Of a stretch of DNA of 42,182 nucleotides, positions 9,289 through 17,183 are shown one piece after another. A program made the position numbers and the translations under genes. This DNA comes from an uncultured Bacteroidales bacterium (GTDB lineage Bacteria; Bacteroidota; Bacteroidia; Bacteroidales; UBA932). Under the pieces are notes generated by a model, which was not told the origin of the DNA, ran no database searches, and was given only the letters and a program-made list of their open reading frames with translations. The stretch covers positions 1-42,182 of the forward strand of contig CALVDH010000025.1 of assembly GCA_944326235.1 (NCBI GenBank), written 5' to 3'. Numbering within the stretch: the first letter of the stretch is position 1; every line of letters starts with the position of its first letter.

Positions 9289-9369
9289 TAACAACTCAGA
9301 AAGTTATCTTCAGCCGCTATCAGTTTCTTTAATAGTCAATTATTGAACTTTTGCCAGTGCATTTGCAGT

Positions 9370-10101
9370 TTATTTAACGTATGGCATTTCTTGAATCATT
9401 TCACCTTTTAAAAGTTTTCCGTTCGCATGTTTATTGCGCTTAATTCCATCAGCGCCCCATGTGCCCCACTGCTTAAAGAAGAATCGTATCCCTTGTTCCT
9501 CAACTTGTTTACGAATATTAAGTGCCCACGATTCTTTCATTGGACGAGCCTGTGGACCACTTTCTCCACCAACAATGACCCAATCAATTCCATCCAAATC
9601 GAGCTCGCCAAGATCTTCTACCAATGGCTCGCATGAAAGGAATTTGACAGTGGCTTGTAAATTACGCAGACAATCTATCCTAAAACGAGATTTCTTTGCT
9701 TCTACCGTAACGCCAAGCCAAACATTTTCCGGAATATCGTGTGTCGCAAAATATTCAGCCATCCGCTCTGCTCTCTTTGTAAGAATCTGATATCGATGTT
9801 GAGGAGTCTTCCTTATTACAGCGAATATCTTGTCAACAAATTCAAATGGGACCTCTTCATGGAAGATGTCACTCATTGAGCAGACGAAGATATTGTGCGG
9901 ACTCTTCCAAGCTAACGGCTCATCAAGGCATCTTTCATGGAGAGTTACTGTAAACCCGTTAGCATACTTCTCCAGTCCCATCGCTTTGAGACGACGAGAC
10001 ATCACTTCCGCATAGCAATGTTGGCATCCCATAGACGTTTTTGTACATCCAGTAATAGGATTCCAAGTTTTATCAGTCCATTCTATTTTAGTAGTTTTCA
10101 T
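9370..10101 (-). CDS. Three-Cys-motif protein, phage Gp37/Gp68-like family (DUF5131)
   Basis: The 243-residue protein has all the hallmarks of the Gp37/Gp68 (DUF5131) family. These are IEWTDKTWNP (6-15), three cysteines in a C-x6-C-x2-C arrangement (C19, C26, C29), SMSDIFHE (75-82), LTKR (107-110), LGVTVE (129-134), LSCEP (155-159), GGESG (178-182) and FFKQWG (208-213). The Cys cluster and GGE motif recall radical-SAM enzymes; that activity is inference, not established for this family. The gene overlaps tcmP by 4 bp (ATGA), so the two are translationally coupled. The family name comes from phage, but it is widespread in chromosomal islands next to TcmP proteins, as here. Confidence 0.92.
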   Translation of the reverse strand: MKTTKIEWTDKTWNPITGCTKTSMGCQHCYAEVMSRRLKAMGLEKYANGFTVTLHERCLDEPLAWKSPHNIFVCSMSDIFHEEVPFEFVDKIFAVIRKTPQHRYQILTKRAERMAEYFATHDIPENVWLGVTVEAKKSRFRIDCLRNLQATVKFLSCEPLVEDLGELDLDGIDWVIVGGESGPQARPMKESWALNIRKQVEEQGIRFFFKQWGTWGADGIKRNKHANGKLLKGEMIQEMPYVK

Positions 10102-11078
10102 TTCTTTCCGGCTTTCTTTCCAACAATTTCCGATGCGATTTTCACCCCTGTCCGGTTATGTGAAGCAAACACAAAATGAAATATCGGACAGTTCGTAGAG
10201 TTTCTCAACACAAGTGGTTCTTTGATGACATAAGCAAATTCTTTACCGAGCAGATCAAGATAAAGCTGCGCAATTCTGCTGATTGTATTATCGCGTTTCT
10301 GTTGTCGGGCGATTTCTCCGAAAAGGCTCTGCTCCGTAACCTGCTGATAAAAATATCCCTGTATTTTGTCAATAGACATTCCGAATGACTTCTCCATTCT
10401 TTCAGGATATAAAATCTTTCCACTTCGGGTTAGTAAGCGATTGATAATAACTCCACTTGGTACAAGAATCCACAAATCTATGTGTTTAATATCTTTAAGT
10501 GCCCGAATCGTTTCCCAATTCAATTGCATTCCAAATGGATCGAGTAGAACCAACGCGGCAGATTTCGGATGGCCTTTGGCATAATTGACTAACTCCATAA
10601 TTCTATCGTTAGCATCACCCGGTTTGAATGCCATACAATTGGCTTTATTAGGAAAACGACTTGTCAATCTTTCTCTCAGTGCATTCAAAGACTTTTCATT
10701 TTTGTCTACAAAATAGTAATAATCAAATGAAAAGCCGTCAATATCTATTCCAAGAACACGCTCGGCCGCACCTTTATAAGATGTCTGCCATGCGATCTCT
10801 TTTATTTCCTCATCACCAAAAAGAGATTCCTCACCATCGTTAACGTCTTCTATTATAACTTCACGACATCCACTTCCCGCAAAAGCATCAAAATAAAACA
10901 AGACCCAACCATTTTCTGTCGCATATTTTTTCATTATAGTCAGATAAGCCTTAACGTATTTCTCAAAAGCGTCAAGTTTCTCTTCTGTCCACATTCCACC
11001 CCAATTATTTTGAGGTTCACAGACAATAAAAACGTCCTTTTCTTCTTCCAACAACTCGTATTTCTTTAACTGTTCCAT
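10098..11078 (-). CDS. tcmP: Three-Cys-motif partner protein TcmP
   Basis: The 326-residue protein belongs to the TcmP family, defined by co-occurrence with three-Cys-motif proteins such as the one overlapping it. Typical features are the N-terminal WTEEKLDAFEKYVKAY (30-45), YFDAFAGSG (62-70), YFVDKNE (122-128), GDAND (154-158) and LLDPFG (178-183). The glycine motif FAGSG, the acidic residue after a second strand and the DPFG motif look like motifs I, II and IV of a class I SAM-dependent methyltransferase; this is inference from order and shape. No biochemical role is known to me. A TAAATTTG box at 11207-11214 could drive the tcmP-DUF5131 pair. The lower GC than dnaE indicates foreign origin. 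Confidence 0.9.
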   Translation of the reverse strand: MEQLKKYELLEEEKDVFIVCEPQNNWGGMWTEEKLDAFEKYVKAYLTIMKKYATENGWVLFYFDAFAGSGCREVIIEDVNDGEESLFGDEEIKEIAWQTSYKGAAERVLGIDIDGFSFDYYYFVDKNEKSLNALRERLTSRFPNKANCMAFKPGDANDRIMELVNYAKGHPKSAALVLLDPFGMQLNWETIRALKDIKHIDLWILVPSGVIINRLLTRSGKILYPERMEKSFGMSIDKIQGYFYQQVTEQSLFGEIARQQKRDNTISRIAQLYLDLLGKEFAYVIKEPLVLRNSTNCPIFHFVFASHNRTGVKIASEIVGKKAGKK

Positions 11079-11206
11079 ATTGTTTACGACTCAAACCCAG
11101 CAACATTTCCTTAATCTGTTTATCACCATTGATAAGCCGATGATTGTCAACCGACATTCAAAAGTCCTGCAATCTTTACAAACATACTATGCTTTGACCC
11201 ATTGTG

Positions 11207-11214
11207 CAAATTTA
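11207..11214 (-). promoter_or_regulatory. Candidate -7 box for the tcmP-DUF5131 operon
   Basis: TAAATTTG on the minus strand matches TAnnTTTG. It lies in the 160-bp gap between the TOTE-type gene and tcmP, leaving a leader of roughly 120 nt before the tcmP start. The leader contains a 46-codon open frame (11157 to 11017) that overlaps the tcmP start in another frame. Confidence 0.45.
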
Positions 11215-11238
11215 GCGATAATATTTCAATCCACTACG

Positions 11239-14088
11239 CTAATCGCCGGGGAAAAGAGCCTCCAAGATATTCTCCGCCAATTTTGAATCATAGATGCGTA
11301 TGGCATTATTCTCGTCAGTATTGTAACCGAGATAGTTGACACTGCCATACCATATCAAAGATTTATCAATGATTGCAGCATCTACAGCCAATGAGCCGTC
11401 AGTCTTGACAGCGGCCCCTGTTTCTTTTAGTTTCTCTTCCTTTTCCAAGTCACTTCTAATTAATATGACAACTTCCACACCCCGTGCAGACAACTCTTTT
11501 AGTTTCCCGAGCACAGAGGAATGCTTGGCGAACCAAAGTTTTGTTGCAGAGATAACCACAGAGTTTTTTGTCTGAGACAAATCCTTGAAGAACTCACTTT
11601 TGTACGTTTGTCCGTTAAAAATAACGCTGTCACTTTCGCTGAACAAACCCACCGGCGCGTTTGACCGTATCTGATAACCAACAGAAGCATACCCACGTAA
11701 TCGGCGTTTATACATGGCATCACACATCGGCACGCGAATGTCGATGTAATCGTAAATCCGGACTTCTTTCTTGCCCGGATATTCCCGATGCAAACGGCCT
11801 GCGTATTGTGCGATGATGCCTTTCCAAGAAACAGGCAAAGCTAAAAACAAAGTATCCAGCCGCGGACAATCAAAACCCTCACCCACATATTTTCCGGTTG
11901 CCACTATAACAAACGGCTCCGAGGGCGGTATGCTCTGCAGATATTCCATCTTCTGACGCTTCTCCTTCGCTGATTCGGAACCTATAAGAGTGATGACATG
12001 TTTGCAATGGAGAGTCAAGGCACTTGCCAAAACTCCAACATGAGCTGTAAGGCCGGTCAACACAATGGGAGAGCGTCCTTCTTTCAAAACCGCACACACA
12101 TCGTCCGTTACAAGCCTGTTTCTGTTTTCGTCTCCAGCTATTCTCTGAACCATCTGGGAATAGGAGGATCTCCCATCCGTCAACTCCCTATAAGAAGTGA
12201 AACGGGGAACTAACAGACGTGTAAATGCCTGAGATGCCATTTGAACTTTCGCATCCGCCGAATAGCGGATAGGACCGCATTGCATGAATATAATTGGCTG
12301 ATGACCATCCTTACGGATGACGGTAGCTGTCAGTCCATAGACATAACGGGCATTGGCATATTTCAATATCTTCTCAAAGTTCACCGCCGACACGTGATGG
12401 CACTCGTCCACTATCAACATCCCATAATCCCGGACAAAAGGTTTTACGCCACCGTCCTCCAGGCAAGATTGTATCAGGGCAATATCTATTTTCCCATGTA
12501 ATGTATTTCCTTTTGAATCCAATGTACCGAACGGTGAGAAAATTTTTTTACGACCACGTTTCTTTGAAATATCTTCTTCCGTAAAATCTATTTCCAAAAA
12601 TTCTTCCAAACGGGATTTCCATTGGTCCAGCAAAGCTTTGGTATGTACAAGCACCAGTGTGTTTACCTTCCGCTCAGCAATCAAACCTATAGCCGCGACT
12701 GTCTTGCCAAATGCGGTAGCTGCATTCAACACCCCATTGTCATGCGCTGCCAAGTCAGATATGGCAGCCTTCTGATCCTCACGGAGCTTGCCTTTAAATT
12801 TTACAGTTATCTTCTCTCCATGATTGGTTTTGTCATCAACACGGTAACCTACTTTGTTGTCTTTTAGAAGAGCCGTGACAGCATCCTCACATCCACGGGG
12901 CAACGCGATATAATCCTCTTCCATATCAGCACATGAGATAATACGTGGGATGTTGTAAGTAGACAAGCGCATACCTTGCTTGGCATAAAACTCCGGATTC
13001 CTGAACGAGGCAATCCGTTTCAGATGATTCACAGCCCTTGCTGAAAATCCAGACAAAGGGATGTATAGCATGTTGGAACGTATAAGGATGGAATTAACAG
13101 GAAAATCATTACAGGTAATCTTTTGAGGTGCCGGAGTCTCCCACGGCCTGGACTCACTCGTTGTGGACAACTCTCCCAATTCGGAAGCCGTTCCATGCTT
13201 AGCCAATACCGCATCAACCGTTATCTCAGAAATCCGTTTTATCTGAAGCAGATAGCTCCACTGATCCTCACAGGCTACAAAGTTCTCATCCACAAATACA
13301 CTGTTCCCTTCTTTACGGGCTTTCCCTTGTAATGGAAGCGCCACCAGATTTCCCAAACCACCCTCAAGCAATCGGTCTTGATTGGGAAAGAAACGGTCAT
13401 ATGATTTAAAAGTCATCTGTCCGTATCTTTCCATTGCTTCCGTCAATATCGTATTTCCAAGTTTTCGCGCCTTGGAAGCAGGTAACGGATGCTCAAAGAA
13501 AATCCATACATGCGCACCGTTTCCGGAGCGGGAACGTTCGATGAAACAATGAATATCCCAATCTTTACAAACCCCGACATACGCCAGCACATCTTTCTCA
13601 TATCCATGCCGACAGGACTTGTCATCAAAATCCGCACACAGGAAATTGCAAGTGTTGTCCGCAAGAATGGCATAGGCGCCGATTACATCCTGTCCGTCCG
13701 GACTTTTCCCTTCAAGATGACGGTATATATCCTCATACTCCAACGGTTTGAACAATCTGTTGGGACATTCTGCACATTTATACCTTCTCTTGTCACACAA
13801 CAGCCTGTCCCATTCGTTCCGGCATACCGGCTGGTAACCCGCCCTCCCGCTTGTCCTGCTGTACCACCTCCGTGCGAACACATCCTCACGTCCCTTGAAT
13901 AGATTACGGAACACATCTACTTTTTCTTCCAAGGACAAATGTTGCTTCATGACTGGCTGTGCCGTAGAAACACCATTGCCGTTCAGCAATGCCCGCAGCC
14001 GCCCCACTTCTTTACGAAGGGAATCATTCTCCTTTAGAAGCTCGCGGTACGCAGTCAACAATTCTTGGTATGTATTTCGTTTTTCCAC
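11239..14088 (-). CDS. TOTE conflict-system protein: primase, SF2 helicase and degenerate PLD module
   Basis: This is a 949-residue multidomain protein. Residues 8-38 form a leucine-rich coiled coil. C89, C98, C105 and C108 look like a zinc knuckle. An archaeo-eukaryotic primase domain of the TOTE type follows: metal site CADFDD (151-156), SGNGAHVW (188-195), FPNQD (234-238) and GLGNLVALPLQG (244-255). A superfamily II, XPB/UvsW-like helicase has Walker A ATAFGKT (457-463), DECH (561-564), LTAT (586-589) and motif VI QYAGRLHR (761-768). Residues 840-945 look like a phospholipase-D fold, but the HxKx4D motif reads A901-V-D903 then D908, so H and K are lost while IIDKSLIWYGSVN is kept. TOTE systems are predicted anti-invader systems; the function here is inferred. 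tcmP lies downstream. Confidence 0.88.
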   Translation of the reverse strand: MEKRNTYQELLTAYRELLKENDSLRKEVGRLRALLNGNGVSTAQPVMKQHLSLEEKVDVFRNLFKGREDVFARRWYSRTSGRAGYQPVCRNEWDRLLCDKRRYKCAECPNRLFKPLEYEDIYRHLEGKSPDGQDVIGAYAILADNTCNFLCADFDDKSCRHGYEKDVLAYVGVCKDWDIHCFIERSRSGNGAHVWIFFEHPLPASKARKLGNTILTEAMERYGQMTFKSYDRFFPNQDRLLEGGLGNLVALPLQGKARKEGNSVFVDENFVACEDQWSYLLQIKRISEITVDAVLAKHGTASELGELSTTSESRPWETPAPQKITCNDFPVNSILIRSNMLYIPLSGFSARAVNHLKRIASFRNPEFYAKQGMRLSTYNIPRIISCADMEEDYIALPRGCEDAVTALLKDNKVGYRVDDKTNHGEKITVKFKGKLREDQKAAISDLAAHDNGVLNAATAFGKTVAAIGLIAERKVNTLVLVHTKALLDQWKSRLEEFLEIDFTEEDISKKRGRKKIFSPFGTLDSKGNTLHGKIDIALIQSCLEDGGVKPFVRDYGMLIVDECHHVSAVNFEKILKYANARYVYGLTATVIRKDGHQPIIFMQCGPIRYSADAKVQMASQAFTRLLVPRFTSYRELTDGRSSYSQMVQRIAGDENRNRLVTDDVCAVLKEGRSPIVLTGLTAHVGVLASALTLHCKHVITLIGSESAKEKRQKMEYLQSIPPSEPFVIVATGKYVGEGFDCPRLDTLFLALPVSWKGIIAQYAGRLHREYPGKKEVRIYDYIDIRVPMCDAMYKRRLRGYASVGYQIRSNAPVGLFSESDSVIFNGQTYKSEFFKDLSQTKNSVVISATKLWFAKHSSVLGKLKELSARGVEVVILIRSDLEKEEKLKETGAAVKTDGSLAVDAAIIDKSLIWYGSVNYLGYNTDENNAIRIYDSKLAENILEALFPGD

Positions 14089-14110
14089 GTATTCAAAACC
14101 AACATGCTCA

Positions 14111-14118
14111 CAAAATTA
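14111..14118 (-). promoter_or_regulatory. Candidate -7 box of the TOTE-type gene
   Basis: TAATTTTG on the minus strand fits TAnnTTTG, 22 bp upstream of the start at 14088. It is in the AT-rich divergent gap before the broken ATPase gene. Confidence 0.4.
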
Positions 14119-14237
14119 CACTTTTTCAAATGTTTTCGTTGCTGATCTACAAATTTTGGAAGTATTTTGCGCAGAAATGCCGATTTTCATTGCGGATAAA
14201 CATAAACAATAATTTGCATTATTAAAAAATCAGGATT

Positions 14238-14994
14238 ATGAGGTATTTACACAGGGTAGCCGGACAAGATTCTAGAAGAAAAACTTGGAGCATTTGGTGC
14301 CGTCCTGATAGAAGGCCCGAAATGGACGGGTAAAACGACCACAGCCGAGCAACACGCCAAGAGTGCCATCAAATTGCAAGACACGGACATGGCAAATGAA
14401 TATATCTCTACGGCGGCTATCAAACCTTCACTTTTATTGAACGGGGAAAAGCCAAGACTGATCGATGAATGGCAGGATGCTCCGGTCATATGGGAAGCAG
14501 TGCGTACAGCCGTGGACAATGCCAACGGGACTCCCCAGCAATACATCCTGACGGGAAGCAATACCGTTGACAAGACCAAGATAAGGCACACCGGTACAGG
14601 CCGGATTACCCGGATGAAGATGTATCCCATGAGTCTATGGGAGTCGTTGGAATCCTCTGGGGAGATTTCTATACGGGACATTAAGGCATACACAGCGGAT
14701 TTCAACAGCCACATATCCTACTATCGTGACCGTTATGGCCTTGAAGCCGACCTTGTATTGCATTTGGAAGATGAACGTTATGCACTGATTGAATGCAAAC
14801 TGAGCAGCAGGGAAATAGAAGATGGCGCGAAACATCTCCTTGAAATCAAACGGCTTATTCAAGAATACAACAAGACAGAAAAGCAAGCTCCATTACGCGA
14901 GCCGGATCTTTTGATTGTCATGACAGGTGGCAATATGGCCTATACCCGAACAGACGGGGTAAAAGTCATACCGCTGGCTTGCTTGAAAGACTGA
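14238..14994 (+). pseudogene. Broken AAA_14/DUF4143 ATPase, frameshifted and missing its middle
   Basis: The ATG at 14238 opens with MRYLHR, but the frame is lost near 14256-14260. The true protein continues in another frame after a TAG as PDKILEEKLGAFGAVLIEGPKWTGKTTT. That stretch holds the Walker A of the AAA_14 family, followed by LIDEWQDAP (Walker B-like) and ILTGSN (sensor). After WESLESSGEISIRDI the sequence jumps straight to the family's C-terminal PD-(D/E)XK-like part (GLEADLVLHL, YALIECKL) and ends at a normal-looking stop. Intact members are about 400 residues; here only ~250 codons remain, so roughly the linker and half of DUF4143 are gone. The remaining frame from the TTG at 14374 is open for 206 codons. 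Such ATPases often travel in defence and mobile regions. Confidence 0.8.
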
Positions 14995-15459
14995 TATTGT
15001 TAATCACATTGTCAGGTACGACATCGCAGATCTCCGAGGCATGCTACCATAAAACCGGATCATCGGAAAATGCAGGTCGTTTTCGAACTCACTGATAATC
15101 ACGCACTTGCAAAACAAGATGCATTTTTCAAGCCCTCACGAAACCACGAGAATTGCAGTGCTATTTGTATCGCGCTTGTTTAAAGCAACTTATAAAAGAG
15201 GGTGCAATTCTTGTGGACTTCTTGGACAGCGAAAATTGCAGACCATCCTGCAACACACTGATTCTAAGGCCACTGAAAAAGAGCCCGCAATTCTCACCCA
15301 TTCATAACCGGACGATTTTCATCACGGCCGGACCGGTCAAGCACACAGAATAGTCAAAATTGGTGAGACTATCAGTAATCTGTGTATGGCAGGCCACAGG
15401 GACCGGATGTTCCTTTGTTTTTGAAAACCTGACAAGGTGAAAGTTGTAAATAAAGGATT
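14995..15459. other. 465-bp gap with no gene and scattered inverted GCAATT motifs
   Basis: No convincing coding sequence, tRNA or terminator is visible. The gap holds a 14-bp inverted repeat with one mismatch, CCACGAGAATTGCA (15144-15157) and TGCAATTCTTGTGG (15203-15216). Two further related motifs are AAAATTGCA at 15232-15240 and GCAATTCTC at 15287-15295. They may be relics of a small mobile element or regulatory dyads. Confidence 0.45.
15144..15216. repeat. Imperfect 14-bp inverted repeat
   Basis: Arms are 15144-15157 and 15203-15216, complementary at 13 of 14 positions, with a 45-bp spacer. The related GCAATTCTC at 15287-15295 complements the core of the left arm exactly. Origin unknown. 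Confidence 0.5.
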
Positions 15460-15918
15460 ATGATAAACAAAGCATTGCATCTGTTATTACTGTGCACTCT
15501 GGCAAGTCCGTTGCTGTTGGGGTGCGGGACAAATGGGGAAGAGCCCCCTTCCGGTCCGATAGGCGAGGAGCCCGGCGTGGAGGACCCGGACTTCCGTCCC
15601 AATATCGTATGGTATCCCGTGCCGGAGGGAACTGCCGTGAAAGGGGCGGTAATGGTCTGCCCGGGAGGTGCTTTCATGTTCCGCAGCGGCAATGAGGGCC
15701 CCTTCTACCGCCAGTTCAACCAGAACGTGGAGGCCGCCCGTCAGACAGGAGTGCTGGTGGTGTCGCACGTGCTGGAAGGTTGGCCGCACGGCTTCGGTGT
15801 GCGGGGAGAATGGACCACGTGGTTCGACAATTTCCTCACAGAAGTCATGACAAACGGCGCATCAGGCGCCACAAACTCTAACAAAGGTATCCGCACTTAT
15901 CTCAGCAGCCACTCGTAG
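15460..15918 (+). pseudogene. Internally deleted alpha/beta-hydrolase lipoprotein
   Basis: The N-terminus is a lipoprotein signal (hydrophobic run, then LLGC at about 19-22), followed by an acidic, proline-rich linker. Residues ~60-80 (GAVMVCPGGAFMFRSGNEG) are the N-terminal strand and oxyanion region of BD-FAE-like alpha/beta hydrolases. Residues ~94-125 (EAARQTGVLVVSHVLEGWPHGFG) are the C-terminal segment that carries the catalytic His in that family. About 20 residues separate them, where intact enzymes have well over 100, including the nucleophile elbow GxSxG and the Asp. The reading frame is still open for 152 codons, so a product could be made, but it lacks the active-site serine. It is best called a pseudogene. 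Confidence 0.72.
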
Positions 15919-15955
15919 ACAGGACGTACTGCAGTGGCTATATATTCCTTTGCTC

Positions 15956-17140
15956 TCATTTCTTCTTGCTCAGTTGTTCTTCCAAAAGCCTGATGCGTCT
16001 GGTCAGTTCTTCAACCGAAGGCAGTTGGTCTTGAATTTCCCTAATCCTGACATTGTCGTATGATGCTACCCCGATGGGCGTGGTGATTCCTTTGAAGGCA
16101 TATTGGACATTCGTGTCGTTTTTGTCACTGCATATCAGAAGTCCTATTGTCGGGTTCTGTTCCGGGGTCTTTATAAGATCGTCTACGGCATTGACATAGA
16201 AATTGAGTTTTCCTGCAAATTCGGGCTGGAACGGTACTACCTTCAATTCCACTACGATATAGCAGTTCAGCGGTACGTGGAAAAAGAGCAGGTCTATTCT
16301 ACGGGTTACGCCTGCTATGACTATTTCTTTCTGTCTTCCGACGAATGCGAAACCTGTACCGAGTTCGAGGAGGAAACGGGTAAGGTGCTTTTCCAGTTCG
16401 TCTTCAAGCTGTTCCTCAATGTAGTTCCTCGGCAATTCAACGAAGCCGAAATCATAGTTGTCTTTGGTAATGGCCTGTGCAAGGTCACTCTGAGGAGAGG
16501 GCAGCATCTGCGAGAAGCTTGTGACTGCGCTGCCGCTATTGTGATAAAGGTCTGCTTTCAGGCATCTTTGGAGTACTGCCCGGCTCCAGTTCTCTGATAT
16601 CGTCTTATTGATGTAGAATACAGCTTCGTCTATAGCTTTACATTTGGCGATTATCTCAATGTGATGTCCCCATGGGATACAGGCAAGAATCTCAGGGAAA
16701 TCAATTATGTCATTCTGATTGTTGGCGGTGTGGAGATTTTCTCGCACAGCTTGTGCGAGTTTTCTTGCATTTTGGTAATCAGGAGCTTGTAATTCTCGCG
16801 CAACTTGTGCGAGTTTCTCGGTATCATCGCAGAAAAATTGATACCATTGTTTCATCCTCCATAAATTCGATGCGCTGAATCCTTTAGATTCAGGGAATGC
16901 CGCCTGGAGGTCGAGGCTGACCTGCTCTACTACTCCTGAGCCCCATCTTTCTTCGGCTTTGCGGATGACAAGGTCGCGGCCGAGCTCCCAGTTGAAACGC
17001 AGTTTCTCGGCATTGACCTTGACCGCCGCTTTTATCTGTGCGCTGCGGTATCTGGATTTGAGTTCTTCTATCCAGTTGATATAGTCCTTGTCTATATTCA
17101 CATCGTGAATCTTTACGACCATAGGGGCGTTGTTGTCCAT
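15956..17140 (-). CDS. DUF1016 family PD-(D/E)XK nuclease (YhcG-like)
   Basis: The 394-residue protein has the two-part layout of DUF1016/YhcG. The N-terminal helical domain (about 10-100) contains GRDLVIRKAEERWG and SNLWRMKQWYQFF. A linker with IPWGHH follows, and then a C-terminal PD-(D/E)XK nuclease fold. The metal site reads RIDLLFF...YIVVELK, giving the Asp and E-x-K of the fold. YhcG-like proteins are predicted DNA nucleases found in mobile and defence regions; the exact role is unknown. Between the two domains the motif KLAQxVRE occurs twice, 18 residues apart, matching a 54-bp repeat at 16741-16813. A TAATTTTG box lies at 17170-17177. It is the right-hand gene of the island. Confidence 0.9.
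   Translation of the reverse strand: MDNNAPMVVKIHDVNIDKDYINWIEELKSRYRSAQIKAAVKVNAEKLRFNWELGRDLVIRKAEERWGSGVVEQVSLDLQAAFPESKGFSASNLWRMKQWYQFFCDDTEKLAQVARELQAPDYQNARKLAQAVRENLHTANNQNDIIDFPEILACIPWGHHIEIIAKCKAIDEAVFYINKTISENWSRAVLQRCLKADLYHNSGSAVTSFSQMLPSPQSDLAQAITKDNYDFGFVELPRNYIEEQLEDELEKHLTRFLLELGTGFAFVGRQKEIVIAGVTRRIDLLFFHVPLNCYIVVELKVVPFQPEFAGKLNFYVNAVDDLIKTPEQNPTIGLLICSDKNDTNVQYAFKGITTPIGVASYDNVRIREIQDQLPSVEELTRRIRLLEEQLSKKK
16741..16813. repeat. 54-bp-phased repeat inside the DUF1016 gene
   Basis: Two near-identical palindromic 19-mers, at 16741-16759 and 16795-16813, differ at two positions and start 54 bp (18 codons) apart. Each reads CTCGC.CA.CTTGTGCGAG. They encode the duplicated KLAQxVRE motif in the hinge between the two DUF1016 domains. 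Confidence 0.75.
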
Positions 17141-17169
17141 ATCGTGTGTCGGTATTATTTCAGAATGCG

Positions 17170-17177
17170 CAAAATTA
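17170..17177 (-). promoter_or_regulatory. -7 box of the DUF1016 gene
   Basis: TAATTTTG on the minus strand fits TAnnTTTG, 30 bp before the start at 17140. It sits just after the stop of the U32 gene, so the island's right gene has its own promoter. Confidence 0.5.
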
Positions 17178-17183
17178 CAAATT

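Noticed and set aside
9370..10101. Prophage remnant, based on the phage Gp37/Gp68 family name
   Set aside because: No other phage structural, lysis or integrase gene is nearby, and this family is common in chromosomes paired with TcmP, as here.
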